Positions 1 through 6,836 of a DNA stretch of 34,071 nt are shown here, piece by piece (position 1 is the first letter of the stretch; each line of letters begins with the position of its first letter). Both the position numbers and the translations under genes were made by a program. This DNA comes from Bryobacteraceae bacterium. GTDB lineage: Bacteria > Acidobacteriota > Terriglobia > Bryobacterales > Bryobacteraceae. The notes below the pieces were generated by a model that did not search any database, had not been told where the DNA came from, and saw only the letters and a program-made list of their open reading frames with translations. The stretch covers positions 1 to 34,071 of the forward strand of contig JAICLJ010000036.1 in NCBI GenBank assembly GCA_025927575.1, in the 5' to 3' direction.

Positions 1-61
1 CCTGTGCCTTCATCATCCGCTCCATTTCGGCGGCTGGGATCTGCTCTTTGCTGATTTCCAC
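1..61 (-). CDS. Transposase, N-terminal fragment (IS481/IS21-like)
   Basis: Reading the minus strand from a GTG at 61 gives an uninterrupted 20-codon start, [20 protein letters not shown], that runs off the left edge. It sits just inside the doubled IS end motif, where a transposase should begin. The short peptide resembles the N-terminus of integrase-core transposases as I remember them, but no catalytic residue is visible. Its family assignment therefore rests mainly on context. Confidence 0.5.
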   Translation of the reverse strand, partial: MEISKEQIPAAEMERMMKAQ

Positions 62-137
62 AGCTCACAGCTTTCCCCAGCCATCAGCAAGCGGACATTT
101 CATTTGCTAATTGAGGCGGACATTTCACATGCTACCG
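1..137 (-). mobile_element. End of an insertion sequence (partial)
   Basis: The segment holds the 5' end of a leftward transposase and, outside it, two direct copies of a GCGGACATTTCA-type motif (about 93-104 and 117-128). Each copy is followed by TTGCT or CATGCT. Doubled GCGGACATTT motifs at the end of an element, outside a transposase that begins with a Glu/Lys-rich helix, are typical of some IS481/IS21-like elements with DDE transposases; this comes from memory of such ends. The outer boundary near 137 is an estimate, and no target duplication can be tested because the other end is outside the window. Confidence 0.6.
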
Positions 138-199
138 ACAAAACCCGAGTCATCTATCCGGGGTGTGGCGGTCGGGGAGCTATACTCCGGGTGACGGCA

Positions 200-1234
200 A
201 TGGCTGTACAGTTTAAGGACTATTACGAGGTCCTCGGGACGTCGAAAACGGCAACAGAGGATGAGATCCGTAAGGCCTACCGAAAGCTGGCGCGGAAACA
301 TCACCCTGACGTAAATCCTGGAGACAAATCCGCTGAAGATAAATTCAAAGAAGTAAGTGAGGCGTATGAAGTTCTGTCCGATCCGGAGAAGCGCAAGCGA
401 TACGATCAGTTCGGCTCAGACTGGAAGGCGGGACCGGACTTTACACCGCCCCCTCGCTCTGGGAACGGCAACACGGGATTTGATCCCGGTATGGACTACG
501 ATTTCGGCGCCGCCCAGGGCTCGACCAGCGGCTTCAGCGACTTCTTTGAGAATCTGTTTGGCAGGTCCCGCGGTGCTCGCGCAGGCGCGGGATTTCGCAT
601 GCGCGGCAACGATGTTGAGGCCGAAATCACGATCAATCTCGAAGAAGCGCATCGGGGTATAAAGCGCAGTATCGGTTTTGAAGCAACTGAGATATGCCCC
701 ACCTGCGGCGGCACTGGGACCAAAGACGAAAAAACCTGCCCCACGTGCCACGGAAACGGCGTGATTCTTCGCCAAAAGAACCTTGAAGTAGCAATTCCGG
801 CCGGCGTACGCCACGGCTCTGTCATTCGGTTGGCGGGTCAAGGCGAAGCCGGCCTGGGTGGCGCTCCGGCGGGCGACCTCTTTTTGCACGTGAGAATTCG
901 ACCTCATCAGCGGTTTGAGATTTCGGGCGATGACGACATTGAGGTCGAGATTCCATTGGCCCCTTGGGAGGCGGCGCTCGGGGCCAAAATCAGTGTGCCC
1001 ACCCTTGACGGAACCGTGGAGATGAAAATTCCCGCTGGTACGCAAGGCGGCAAACGGCTGCGGTTGCGAGGGCGAGGACTAAGCAAGCGAGGCGGGGGCA
1101 AGGGGGACGAGTATGTGAGAGTTAAGATCGTTATCCCTCCTGAACTGAGCGAGGCCCAAAAACAACTCTTCGAACGGCTTTCCGCCGAGTCGCATTTCGA
1201 TCCGCGGAAATCAATGGATGGGCACCGACCATGA
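200..1234 (+). CDS. DnaJ/CbpA-like J-domain co-chaperone
   Basis: This J-protein stimulates a DnaK-type Hsp70 and presents unfolded clients to it in the cytoplasm. With the start at 200 it is 344 residues. The J-domain covers about residues 5-70 with HPD at 35-37. A Gly/Phe-rich linker follows (about 75-135), then the two C-terminal beta-barrel client-binding domains (about 140-330). The zinc region has only two CxxCxGxG units (C166/C169 and C180/C183) where classical DnaJ has four and CbpA none, so it is an intermediate form. The reading frame is open further upstream to 104, but that part runs into IS end sequence, and homology begins at the 200 start ([13 protein letters not shown]). The stop overlaps the next gene as ATGA, so the two are translationally coupled. 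Confidence 0.9.
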   Translation: MAVQFKDYYEVLGTSKTATEDEIRKAYRKLARKHHPDVNPGDKSAEDKFKEVSEAYEVLSDPEKRKRYDQFGSDWKAGPDFTPPPRSGNGNTGFDPGMDYDFGAAQGSTSGFSDFFENLFGRSRGARAGAGFRMRGNDVEAEITINLEEAHRGIKRSIGFEATEICPTCGGTGTKDEKTCPTCHGNGVILRQKNLEVAIPAGVRHGSVIRLAGQGEAGLGGAPAGDLFLHVRIRPHQRFEISGDDDIEVEIPLAPWEAALGAKISVPTLDGTVEMKIPAGTQGGKRLRLRGRGLSKRGGGKGDEYVRVKIVIPPELSEAQKQLFERLSAESHFDPRKSMDGHRP

Positions 1235-1545
1235 CGACACGACAATACGCGATTACTCTTCGCCGGCGTGAGCATAGCCATCTGACACTCGACGATCTTG
1301 CGCTGCATGCAGATCTACACCCGGGACTGGTCGAACAATTTGTCGAGTTCGGGCTGATAACGCCGATTGAGCGAGAAGGCGCCAAAGTGTTCTTCGACCC
1401 GTCAGCCGTCACGCGGTTGCGGACCATCGTTCGGCTTCGCCGAAATCTAGGGATCAATCTCGCCGGCGTTTCGGTCGTTCTGGATTTGATCGATAAGCTA
1501 TGCGCGCTTCAGCGCGAGAACGAATCACTGCGAAGCCGGCGCTAA
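1231..1545 (+). CDS. CbpM/MerR-like chaperone modulator
   Basis: A 104-residue protein with an N-terminal MerR-type winged helix-turn-helix (about residues 18-75, including a segment resembling the MerR-like helix and wing, [16 protein letters not shown]) and a short C-terminal helix. CbpM proteins are MerR-related and bind the J-domain of CbpA to inhibit it. The start codon overlaps the stop of the J-protein gene by four bases, and this pairing is the main reason to prefer a CbpM-like role over a plain transcription factor. It has no effector-binding domain and no metal-binding cysteine cluster of the CueR/ZntR kind. DNA binding cannot be excluded. Confidence 0.75.
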   Translation: MTTRQYAITLRRREHSHLTLDDLALHADLHPGLVEQFVEFGLITPIEREGAKVFFDPSAVTRLRTIVRLRRNLGINLAGVSVVLDLIDKLCALQRENESLRSRR

Positions 1546-1581
1546 AAGCAAGCTCTACGAGCGCTTCAATGAAGGTAATAT

Positions 1582-2028
1582 ATGGATGAACCCCAATTGA
1601 TTCACTGCCCCACTTGCGGCGCGAATAATCGTGTCCCCCGGGAAAGGATCGAAAAAGGGCTTCAACCCGTGTGCGGGCGATGTAAGAATCCGCTGCCTAT
1701 TCACAGCAAGCCCATCACGGTCACAGACGCAAATTTCGCTGCTGAAGTTGAGCATTCGCCCTTGCCGACACTGCTGGATATGTGGGCGCCATGGTGTGGG
1801 CCATGCCGGATGATCGCGCCCGTCGTTGAGGAACTTGCGACAGAGTTGGTAGGCCGCGTGCGAGTCGGCAAATTGAATGTAGACGAGAATCCTCTCACGG
1901 CCGAGCGCTTCAACATTCGTGGCATTCCGGCGCTCTTGGTGCTGAAAGAGGGCAGGGAAATTGATCGCATTGTGGGTGTTCAGCCTAAATCAGAGATCGT
2001 GAGGCGCTTGGAGCGAGCAATCACTTAA
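1582..2028 (+). CDS. trxC: Thioredoxin 2 (TrxC-type, zinc-containing)
   Basis: A 148-residue cytoplasmic dithiol-disulfide oxidoreductase. The N-terminus carries a zinc-ribbon of two CxxC pairs (C9/C12 and C31/C34), the hallmark of thioredoxin 2. The thioredoxin fold follows with active site WCGPC (C72/C75) and the cis-proline loop GIPALLV. A GAAGG Shine-Dalgarno lies a few bases ahead of the ATG. It follows the co-chaperone pair by 36 bases on the same strand, so a shared transcript for protein folding under oxidative or heat stress is likely. TrxC zinc release is known to act as a redox switch in E. coli. Confidence 0.93.
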   Translation: MDEPQLIHCPTCGANNRVPRERIEKGLQPVCGRCKNPLPIHSKPITVTDANFAAEVEHSPLPTLLDMWAPWCGPCRMIAPVVEELATELVGRVRVGKLNVDENPLTAERFNIRGIPALLVLKEGREIDRIVGVQPKSEIVRRLERAIT

Positions 2029-2107
2029 AGTTCACGGGCCGGGGGCTCGGTTCGTTCAAATCCTCCGGGAATTACAGCAATTCGGGATACGGAGTACTCA
2101 TTCCCGT

Positions 2108-2123
2108 TGCGGCTACTGCCGCA
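2108..2123 (+). other. Perfect 6-bp hairpin downstream of trxC
   Basis: TGCGGC and GCCGCA are separated by a four-base TACT loop, about 80 bases after the trxC stop. There is no T-run after it, so it is not a classical intrinsic terminator. It could slow or protect the transcript end, or be part of the leader of the next gene. Confidence 0.35.
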
Positions 2124-2202
2124 CTTCCGCAGTTCGTTAGCTGCAACATTCCTCGATTTATTTGAATCAAATAGACCACCGACTCCGCACTCCGTATTTG
2201 AA

Positions 2203-3012
2203 ATGATAGCCATGCATACCATGCTTCCGCAGACCGGATTTGCCGGCCCTTCTAAACTTGTCCGGCCCAACCCGGCTGCGCTCACGTCCGATCGGGCCGT
2301 TTCTGTTGTCTCGCTGAACATGGCCAAGGAGACTGATGCCGGCAAAGTTGTGGGTGCGATTCAGCGCGCGCCGAGACTACGGGATGCCGACCTGTTTCTC
2401 CTTCAGGAAGTTGCACACGGAAATTCAAATTCGAGTGTTGCCGAGGAGACCGCGCGCCGCCTAGGGTACTTCGTCATGTTTGAGCCGGCCGCTCCAGATG
2501 TCTACGATCAGGGCCTGGCTCTGGTAAGCCGCTACCCCATTACCGATATTAAAATCAAAAGGTTGAAGGCCTGCGATCTTCGTTTCCGCGGTCGAAGCCG
2601 TTTTGCCGTAGCTGCTAGCCTGGAAACGCCTTGGGGCGGCTTGCGGGTTTGGAACGCGCATCTCGATACCCGCATCAACGCGGCGGAGCGGCTCGAACAA
2701 ATTCAGCCTGTCATAGATGAGGCTTCGCGCCATACCGGACCACGGCTAATTGGAGGCGATTTCAACACAAATGATTTGTACTGGCTGAAAAACGTGGTGC
2801 CGATACCGGGTGGCCCATCGCACGGCGCTGTCATCCGCAACGCGATGAGTCATCGTGGTTTTGAAACGCTTCCGGGTGCTCTAAACACGTTCCCATCGTT
2901 TCACCGTCACCTGGACTGGATCTTTGTCCGCGATTTAAGCTTCTTGTCGGCTAGCGTGGAGCCGGCGCCGTTCTCCGATCACAACGCGGTTTGGGTTCAA
3001 GTCCGCCTATAG
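2203..3012 (+). CDS. Endonuclease/exonuclease/phosphatase (EEP) family protein
   Basis: A predicted metal-dependent phosphodiesterase or nuclease of the DNase I-like fold; the substrate is unknown. The expected family motifs occur in order: an N-terminal strand ending LNM (metal-site Asn), LLQEV (catalytic Glu), SRYPI, WNAHLDT, GGDFNTND (Asp and Asn of the active site), HLDWIFV and C-terminal SDHNAVWV with the catalytic Asp-His. All key residues are present, so the enzyme is probably active. With the ATG at 2203 it is 269 residues; ATG codons at 2212 and 2221 are also possible, and no strong Shine-Dalgarno decides among them. A TTG at 2107 would extend it, but that part codes for nothing family-like and contains a hairpin. 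No signal peptide is clear. Confidence 0.82.
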   Translation: MIAMHTMLPQTGFAGPSKLVRPNPAALTSDRAVSVVSLNMAKETDAGKVVGAIQRAPRLRDADLFLLQEVAHGNSNSSVAEETARRLGYFVMFEPAAPDVYDQGLALVSRYPITDIKIKRLKACDLRFRGRSRFAVAASLETPWGGLRVWNAHLDTRINAAERLEQIQPVIDEASRHTGPRLIGGDFNTNDLYWLKNVVPIPGGPSHGAVIRNAMSHRGFETLPGALNTFPSFHRHLDWIFVRDLSFLSASVEPAPFSDHNAVWVQVRL

Positions 3013-3417
3013 GTGACAATCTTAAATCGTCCCGCTGGCGTTTGGCAGATTAAACGGTTGCCTTGACGTTTGCTGCTGTTGGCGGCGTCTGCTTTCTCTG
3101 CCAGGGGGCGACTCTAGTTTAATTTCCGCAGCTCTCATATCGCAAGTAGCCGGAGGATGCTGGCAATCCGGGCATCGTTGTAATCCCTGCGTCTATTTTT
3201 AGTTCCGAGAGCGCAATCCGCTCGATAGTCCATCGTCCGATATGACTAAGAGATGCCCGGCGCTCGAGCTCCAGCCGATAAGCTACGAAATGGATGCCTG
3301 CGACCTGTGCTTGATCAGCACTGGCCATGAGAGAAGTGGCGCGTCGCGGGCACTACATGTAACGGTGGCAAATTGAAGAGAGCCTCGGGCAAGTAGGTCG
3401 GTGCCGTTGAGATTTCA
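3013..3417. other. Intergenic stretch, no convincing gene
   Basis: The only open frame is a 69-codon minus-strand ORF (3119-3328, MASADQAQVAG...). It has no recognisable motif and no clear Shine-Dalgarno. It may be a small unknown gene or a remnant. I see no repeat, RNA gene or terminator here. Confidence 0.4.
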
Positions 3418-3930
3418 ATGTTTTGCCTCCAGAGTCAGCTACGAGCATTGGAGGCTACACTTACGCTGATCTTCGGTTTCATTAGCTGGATATTCTGCGG
3501 CATTGGAGCGGGTTATGTTGCCTCACAGCGTGGCGCAGATGGATGCCTCTGGTTCGGTTTGGGTGTGCTTTTTGGACCTTTCGGACTCGCTGCCGCCTTT
3601 GTCGCAGGGCAAAACGTGAAATGTTTATGTTGCCAGAAAAGGATTCATCCCGAAGCAGAGAAGTGTCCACACTGCCGAACACAAATCAAAAACAAGCCTG
3701 CCCCGAACTCCATCGTTCTAGGACGCTCGTGTCCTCGATGCGGATTCAGGAACGATGATGGTTGGACTTTCTGCGTGAAATGCGATGAGCGCCTTACTGG
3801 ACAGGAAGAGGCATCCCCAGTCCCAGTCACATCCGGATTAGCCCGGCAGATCGAACACTTGGCTGAGAATGCCAAAGGGTTGCTTACTGATGAGGAGTTC
3901 CGCCAAGCGAAGGCGAAGCTGCTTAAGTAA
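3418..3930 (+). CDS. Membrane protein with two zinc ribbons and a SHOCT-like tail
   Basis: A 170-residue protein of unknown function. The N-terminus has two hydrophobic segments (about residues 14-32 and 42-62) that should span the membrane. They are followed by two four-cysteine zinc-ribbon knuckles: CLCC...CPHC (about 69-87) and CPRC...CVKC (about 103-121). The last 30 residues contain GLLTDEEFRQAKAKLL, which matches the short helical SHOCT motif found at the ends of many membrane or phage-related proteins. Zinc-ribbon plus SHOCT usually points to an oligomerising or scaffold role rather than catalysis. The ATG at 3418 is the first possible start and has only a weak ribosome site. It sits in a gene-poor zone with the secreted unknown downstream. 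Confidence 0.7.
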   Translation: MFCLQSQLRALEATLTLIFGFISWIFCGIGAGYVASQRGADGCLWFGLGVLFGPFGLAAAFVAGQNVKCLCCQKRIHPEAEKCPHCRTQIKNKPAPNSIVLGRSCPRCGFRNDDGWTFCVKCDERLTGQEEASPVPVTSGLARQIEHLAENAKGLLTDEEFRQAKAKLLK

Positions 3931-4183
3931 CGCGATGCACTCCGAGGAGATACCAGCGGGCCAGCAGCCGTTCAAAGTGATCGCCGCGCCTCAGGCCATC
4001 ACTGCCCTGAACTTCTCAACACCGACCTCCGGCCCGCGTAACCCGCGTATTCGTTCGATGGCCCAGCGACCGACGAAGGCTCATTTCGGTCCGTGTGAGC
4101 GGACGGGAGAAGACTGGGGCCTGCAAACGACTATATGAATGGTGTTTTTTGCTCTGCTGTTTCAACGGGCAGTTTGGTGTGTA

Positions 4184-4618
4184 ATGAAGACAACATTTAT
4201 CGTTGGATTGGTTTGCTTTCTATCGTTCCTGATGGTTGGATTCGCCGCTGTGCAACCTGCCGTCTACGTCACTCCGGATAACGGGTTCGAAGTTAACATC
4301 GTCGCTGCATTCCAGAAGAAGCACGTGCCGGTCACTATAGTCACCGACAAGGCGCGGGCAGATTACGTGCTTATGCCCAACGACGTCGTGATTCATAAGG
4401 AATCTGGAGCCGGGAAAGTTGCCCGTTGCTTATTCGCTTACTGTGCTGGTATCGAGGACAGCGGCAGCGTATCTGTTCAATTAGTCGACACGCGCACAAA
4501 GGCTATCGTGTGGGGGTACAACGTGGCTAAGCAGCGAGCGGCCAAGAACAGGCAGTCAATGGCGGAAGCGATCGCCAAACACTTTAAGAAGGACTTTCTG
4601 GAGAAGAGGGCCGAGTAA
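4184..4618 (+). CDS. Secreted or periplasmic protein of unknown function
   Basis: A 144-residue protein with a clear signal peptide (MKTTFIVGLVCFLSFLMVGFAA, cleavage near residue 22-25). The mature part has the pattern of small periplasmic beta/alpha proteins: 'KARADYVLMPNDVVI' followed by 'SVSVQLVDTRTKAIVWGYNV' and a C-terminal Lys-rich helix 'AEAIAKHFKKDFLEK'. A segment of the form VQLVDTRTKAIVWGY is seen in proteins predicted to form curli/CsgG- or DUF4136-like folds, but I cannot assign a family. The frame is open from 4139, but only the ATG at 4184 places the signal peptide at the N-terminus. Confidence 0.65.
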   Translation: MKTTFIVGLVCFLSFLMVGFAAVQPAVYVTPDNGFEVNIVAAFQKKHVPVTIVTDKARADYVLMPNDVVIHKESGAGKVARCLFAYCAGIEDSGSVSVQLVDTRTKAIVWGYNVAKQRAAKNRQSMAEAIAKHFKKDFLEKRAE

Positions 4619-4919
4619 ATCCATTTCTTAATTGAACTGGAACACCGCCGCCTTCTGACGTTTCCGGATGGGCGGAATTGGATCTAAATCCCGATGACGT
4701 GAATGCTCAGTACTAACTGGAAACGCGCGCTTTAGGCTAATGGTAAAGTAGCCGCCGCCCGCACGTTAGGCCGCGTCCGTGATTTGAAAGCCGGCGCGCT
4801 GAATGAGACGGCCATACGGGCGTTCGCTAACGGATTTTGACCGGAGGCGCTCACTTCGACACCGAGAGCACACAACCCGCGCATTTGCGTGCGACGCCTC
4901 CAGTTCTTCTATTGTAATT
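4619..4919. other. Intergenic stretch next to tRNA-Leu
   Basis: About 300 bases between the secreted unknown and the 3' end of tRNA-Leu. I see no supported gene, no terminator with a T-run and no repeat of the tRNA 3' end. This is the position where an integrated element would sit, but no integrase is present. Confidence 0.4.
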
Positions 4920-5006
4920 TGGTGCGGATGAGAGGACTTGAACCTCCACGAAGTTTCCCCCACTAGAACCTGAATCTAGCGCGTCTGCCAATTCCGCCAC
5001 ATCCGC
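4920..5006 (-). tRNA. tRNA-Leu (anticodon CAG), CCA encoded
   Basis: Reading the minus strand, a 7-bp acceptor stem GCGGATG/CATCCGC encloses a D-arm starting GCGGAATTGGCAGACGCGC. The anticodon stem CTAGA/TCTAG has the loop TTCAGGT (anticodon CAG, plus-strand 4970-4972). A long variable arm of the class II type (GTGGGGGAAACTTCGTG) follows, then the T-arm GAGGTTCAAGTCCTC. The discriminator is A and the CCA tail is encoded. The long variable arm plus anticodon fix the identity as leucine. Confidence 0.97.
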
Positions 5007-5025
5007 ACAAGGGTGGGCAAGCCTC

Positions 5026-5054
5026 ATTTTGAAGCATCGGCCGCCCGGTGTCAA
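5026..5054 (-). promoter_or_regulatory. Sigma-70 type promoter of tRNA-Leu
   Basis: On the minus strand a perfect -35 TTGACA (5049-5054) is followed after exactly 17 bases by CAAAAT (5026-5031). Transcription should begin near 5019, leaving about 13 bases of 5' leader for RNase P to remove before the mature tRNA start at 5006. It is the closest match to the consensus housekeeping promoter that I found in the window. Confidence 0.75.
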
Positions 5055-5087
5055 ACGCGCCTGCGATTTCTTTGGACGCAGCCGTGT

Positions 5088-5093
5088 TACGAT
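5088..5093 (+). promoter_or_regulatory. Extended -10 element before the nucleoside hydrolase gene
   Basis: The motif TGTTACGAT (TG, one base, then TACGAT at 5088-5093) is an extended -10. It ends 12 bases before the ATG at 5106, so the 5' leader would be only about 5-6 bases. No -35 is evident, as is usual for extended -10 promoters. This is inference from sequence alone. Confidence 0.4.
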
Positions 5094-5105
5094 TCGCCGG
5101 TAGAC

Positions 5106-6125
5106 ATGCGACGCTCGCTGGTGCTCATTTTCATGGTGCTGTTTGTGCTCGGTTCCGCGGCACGGGCGGCCGAGCCGGTACGGCTCATTCTCGATACAGA
5201 CATTGGAAACGATATTGACGACGCTCTCGCTCTGGCACTCATTCACTCGCTTGAAAATCGCGCGGAAGTGCGCCTCCTGGCGGTGACGATTACGAAAGAT
5301 AACCGCTGGTCGGCGCCTTACGTGGATTTGGAGGATACGTTCTACGGCCGCCCGGATATCCCGATTGGCGTAGTACACAGAGGCAAAACTCACGAGGACG
5401 CAAAGTATACGCGAACGCTTTCACAAAGCCGGGATTCGGCTGGCAACTACGTTTTCCCGCACCGGATTACCGATGGTTCCGATGCGCCGGACGCGGTCGC
5501 TCTTCTGCAAAGAATTCTCGAGCAGCAGCCGGATGATTCGGTGACAATCGTGCAAATCGGATTCAGCACAAATCTCACGCGACTGTTGAAGGAATCCGGG
5601 GGCCCCGAATTGGTCAAGCGCAAGGTGAAATTGCTTTGCCTGATGGCCGGCAACTTCGCGAGGCCCGAACCGGAATATAACGTAGCCACCGATGCCGATT
5701 CCGCGCAGTATCTTTTCGCCAAATGGCCCACGCCCATGATTTTCAGTGGCTTCGAAATCGGAGAGCAGGTGAAATTTTCATACGAGAGCGTCCTGAAAGA
5801 CTTCAATTATACGGACAACCATCCGGTCGCCGAAGCCTTCAAAATTTATCAGCCGGCCGGAAAGGATCGCCCCAATTGGGATTCGACCGCAGTCCTCTAT
5901 GCGATACGGCCCGACCGGGGGTACTTCGAGCTGTCGAAAGCGGGACGGGTTTCGCTGGGCCCGAAGCACACGACGGTGTTCACTCCGGACCCGAATGGAA
6001 ATTGCCGGTATCTTATTCTGAAGGCGGACCAGATCTTGAGGGTTGAGGCGGTGATCGAAACGCTGGTCAGCGAACCGCCACTCCGGAATTCGCTCAGCGC
6101 AAGGGTGCAGCGGGTCGCGTTTTAG
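5106..6125 (+). CDS. Secreted nucleoside hydrolase (inosine-uridine preferring family)
   Basis: The family cleaves the N-glycosidic bond of ribonucleosides to free base and ribose. With the start at 5106 it is 339 residues with a signal peptide (MRRSLVLIFMVLFVLGSA, cut near residue 22), so it acts in the periplasm or outside. The calcium-binding family motif is at residues 30-39, DTDIGNDIDD, with D32, D38 and D39 as ligands. The rest of the domain, including the 'LMAGNF' strand and 'DADSAQYLF', follows the family layout. The frame is open upstream to 5013, but that part overlaps the tRNA-Leu promoter. Substrate preference cannot be told from sequence. It suggests salvage of extracellular nucleosides. 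Confidence 0.85.
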   Translation: MRRSLVLIFMVLFVLGSAARAAEPVRLILDTDIGNDIDDALALALIHSLENRAEVRLLAVTITKDNRWSAPYVDLEDTFYGRPDIPIGVVHRGKTHEDAKYTRTLSQSRDSAGNYVFPHRITDGSDAPDAVALLQRILEQQPDDSVTIVQIGFSTNLTRLLKESGGPELVKRKVKLLCLMAGNFARPEPEYNVATDADSAQYLFAKWPTPMIFSGFEIGEQVKFSYESVLKDFNYTDNHPVAEAFKIYQPAGKDRPNWDSTAVLYAIRPDRGYFELSKAGRVSLGPKHTTVFTPDPNGNCRYLILKADQILRVEAVIETLVSEPPLRNSLSARVQRVAF

Positions 6126-6210
6126 CTTCTCTTCGATGGAAGGGGGCCAGCGGGACGCGCGCTAATCCCACGCGCAACGTCTAATTCGTTGGAAAGGTAG
6201 AATTGAGAAA

Positions 6211-6630
6211 ATGGCTTCTGCTTCTTCGCAGGAGGCTTCTGCCCCTGCATCCAACCGGTCTCCGGTCTTGATTACGCTCGTGGCCTGGCTGGTTCCGGGC
6301 GGAGGCCACTTCCTTTTGAGGCGCCGTGGCCGCGCAGCCCTTATTTTCGCCTGCGTTCTGGTGACCTTCGTTGTCGGGATACTGATGCGCGGGCCGATGT
6401 TTGAACCGCACGGAGGGGATCTGCTGACTACATTGATCCAATGGGGCGGCTTCGTCGGCGATCTCGCCAGCGGCCTGTTCTATTTGCTGACCGTGTGGCT
6501 CGGCTACGCACCGCCCGACACCGCCGGCCATGTTCACGACTACGGCTCGAAACTGATTGTCGCGGCCGGATTACTGAACATTCTGGCCATGGTGGATGCT
6601 TGGGAAATCGCGAAGGGAGAGAAGGGTTAA
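6211..6630 (+). CDS. Small membrane protein, DUF6677-like
   Basis: A 139-residue protein with three or four hydrophobic helices (about residues 18-34, 42-60, 78-98 and 112-130). The first contains LVAWLVPGGGHFLLRRRGRA, a glycine-rich motif of a small membrane protein family found upstream of miaB in acidobacteria as I recall them. Function is unknown. A GGAAAGG site and a TAGAAT hexamer (6198-6203) lie just ahead of the ATG. It is followed after 5 bases by another small membrane protein and then by miaB, so the three are probably co-transcribed. Confidence 0.7.
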   Translation: MASASSQEASAPASNRSPVLITLVAWLVPGGGHFLLRRRGRAALIFACVLVTFVVGILMRGPMFEPHGGDLLTTLIQWGGFVGDLASGLFYLLTVWLGYAPPDTAGHVHDYGSKLIVAAGLLNILAMVDAWEIAKGEKG

Positions 6631-6635
6631 TCGGG

Positions 6636-6818
6636 ATGAAGTTGAATTTGACACATTTTGAAGTTTCCATATTGTTCGCGCTTGTCACTTCGGTGATGCT
6701 CGGTCTCGTCACGAAGAAGACAGATCGCGAACGTGTGCGCTATGGCATCCAGTGCTTTGCCTATTTTATAGTCGCGCTTTTCGGTATTGGCTGGGCGATG
6801 CATTTCCTGCACGGGTAA
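6636..6818 (+). CDS. 60-residue membrane protein of unknown function
   Basis: A short protein that starts five bases after the previous stop, with a GGG ribosome site. It has two hydrophobic helices (about residues 8-24 and 38-57) separated by a Lys/Arg-rich loop (TKKTDRERVRYG), so it should be a two-span membrane protein with the positive loop in the cytoplasm. There is no recognised domain. Its position between the DUF6677-like gene and miaB makes it a genuine small gene in an operon rather than chance. Confidence 0.7.
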   Translation: MKLNLTHFEVSILFALVTSVMLGLVTKKTDRERVRYGIQCFAYFIVALFGIGWAMHFLHG

Positions 6819-6836
6819 CCGGTTTGCAGCAAGGGT

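Noticed and set aside
104-199. N-terminal extension of the J-protein to the start at 104
   Set aside because: The frame overlaps the IS end, the added residues fit no J-protein, and family similarity begins at 200.
2050-2080. T-arm-like sequence GGTTCGTTCAAATCC
   Set aside because: No acceptor or anticodon arm surrounds it, so it is not a tRNA or a tRNA remnant I can support.
2107-2202. TTG start for the EEP protein
   Set aside because: The added residues lie in a region with a hairpin and tandem ACTCCG units, and do not look like signal or domain sequence.
3119-3328. 69-codon minus-strand ORF
   Set aside because: No motif, Shine-Dalgarno or conserved context; recorded only as a possibility in the intergenic entry.
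3869-4138. 89-codon ORF overlapping the end of the zinc-ribbon gene
   Set aside because: It has Pro/Arg-rich noise composition and shares its first bases with the coding end of the previous gene.
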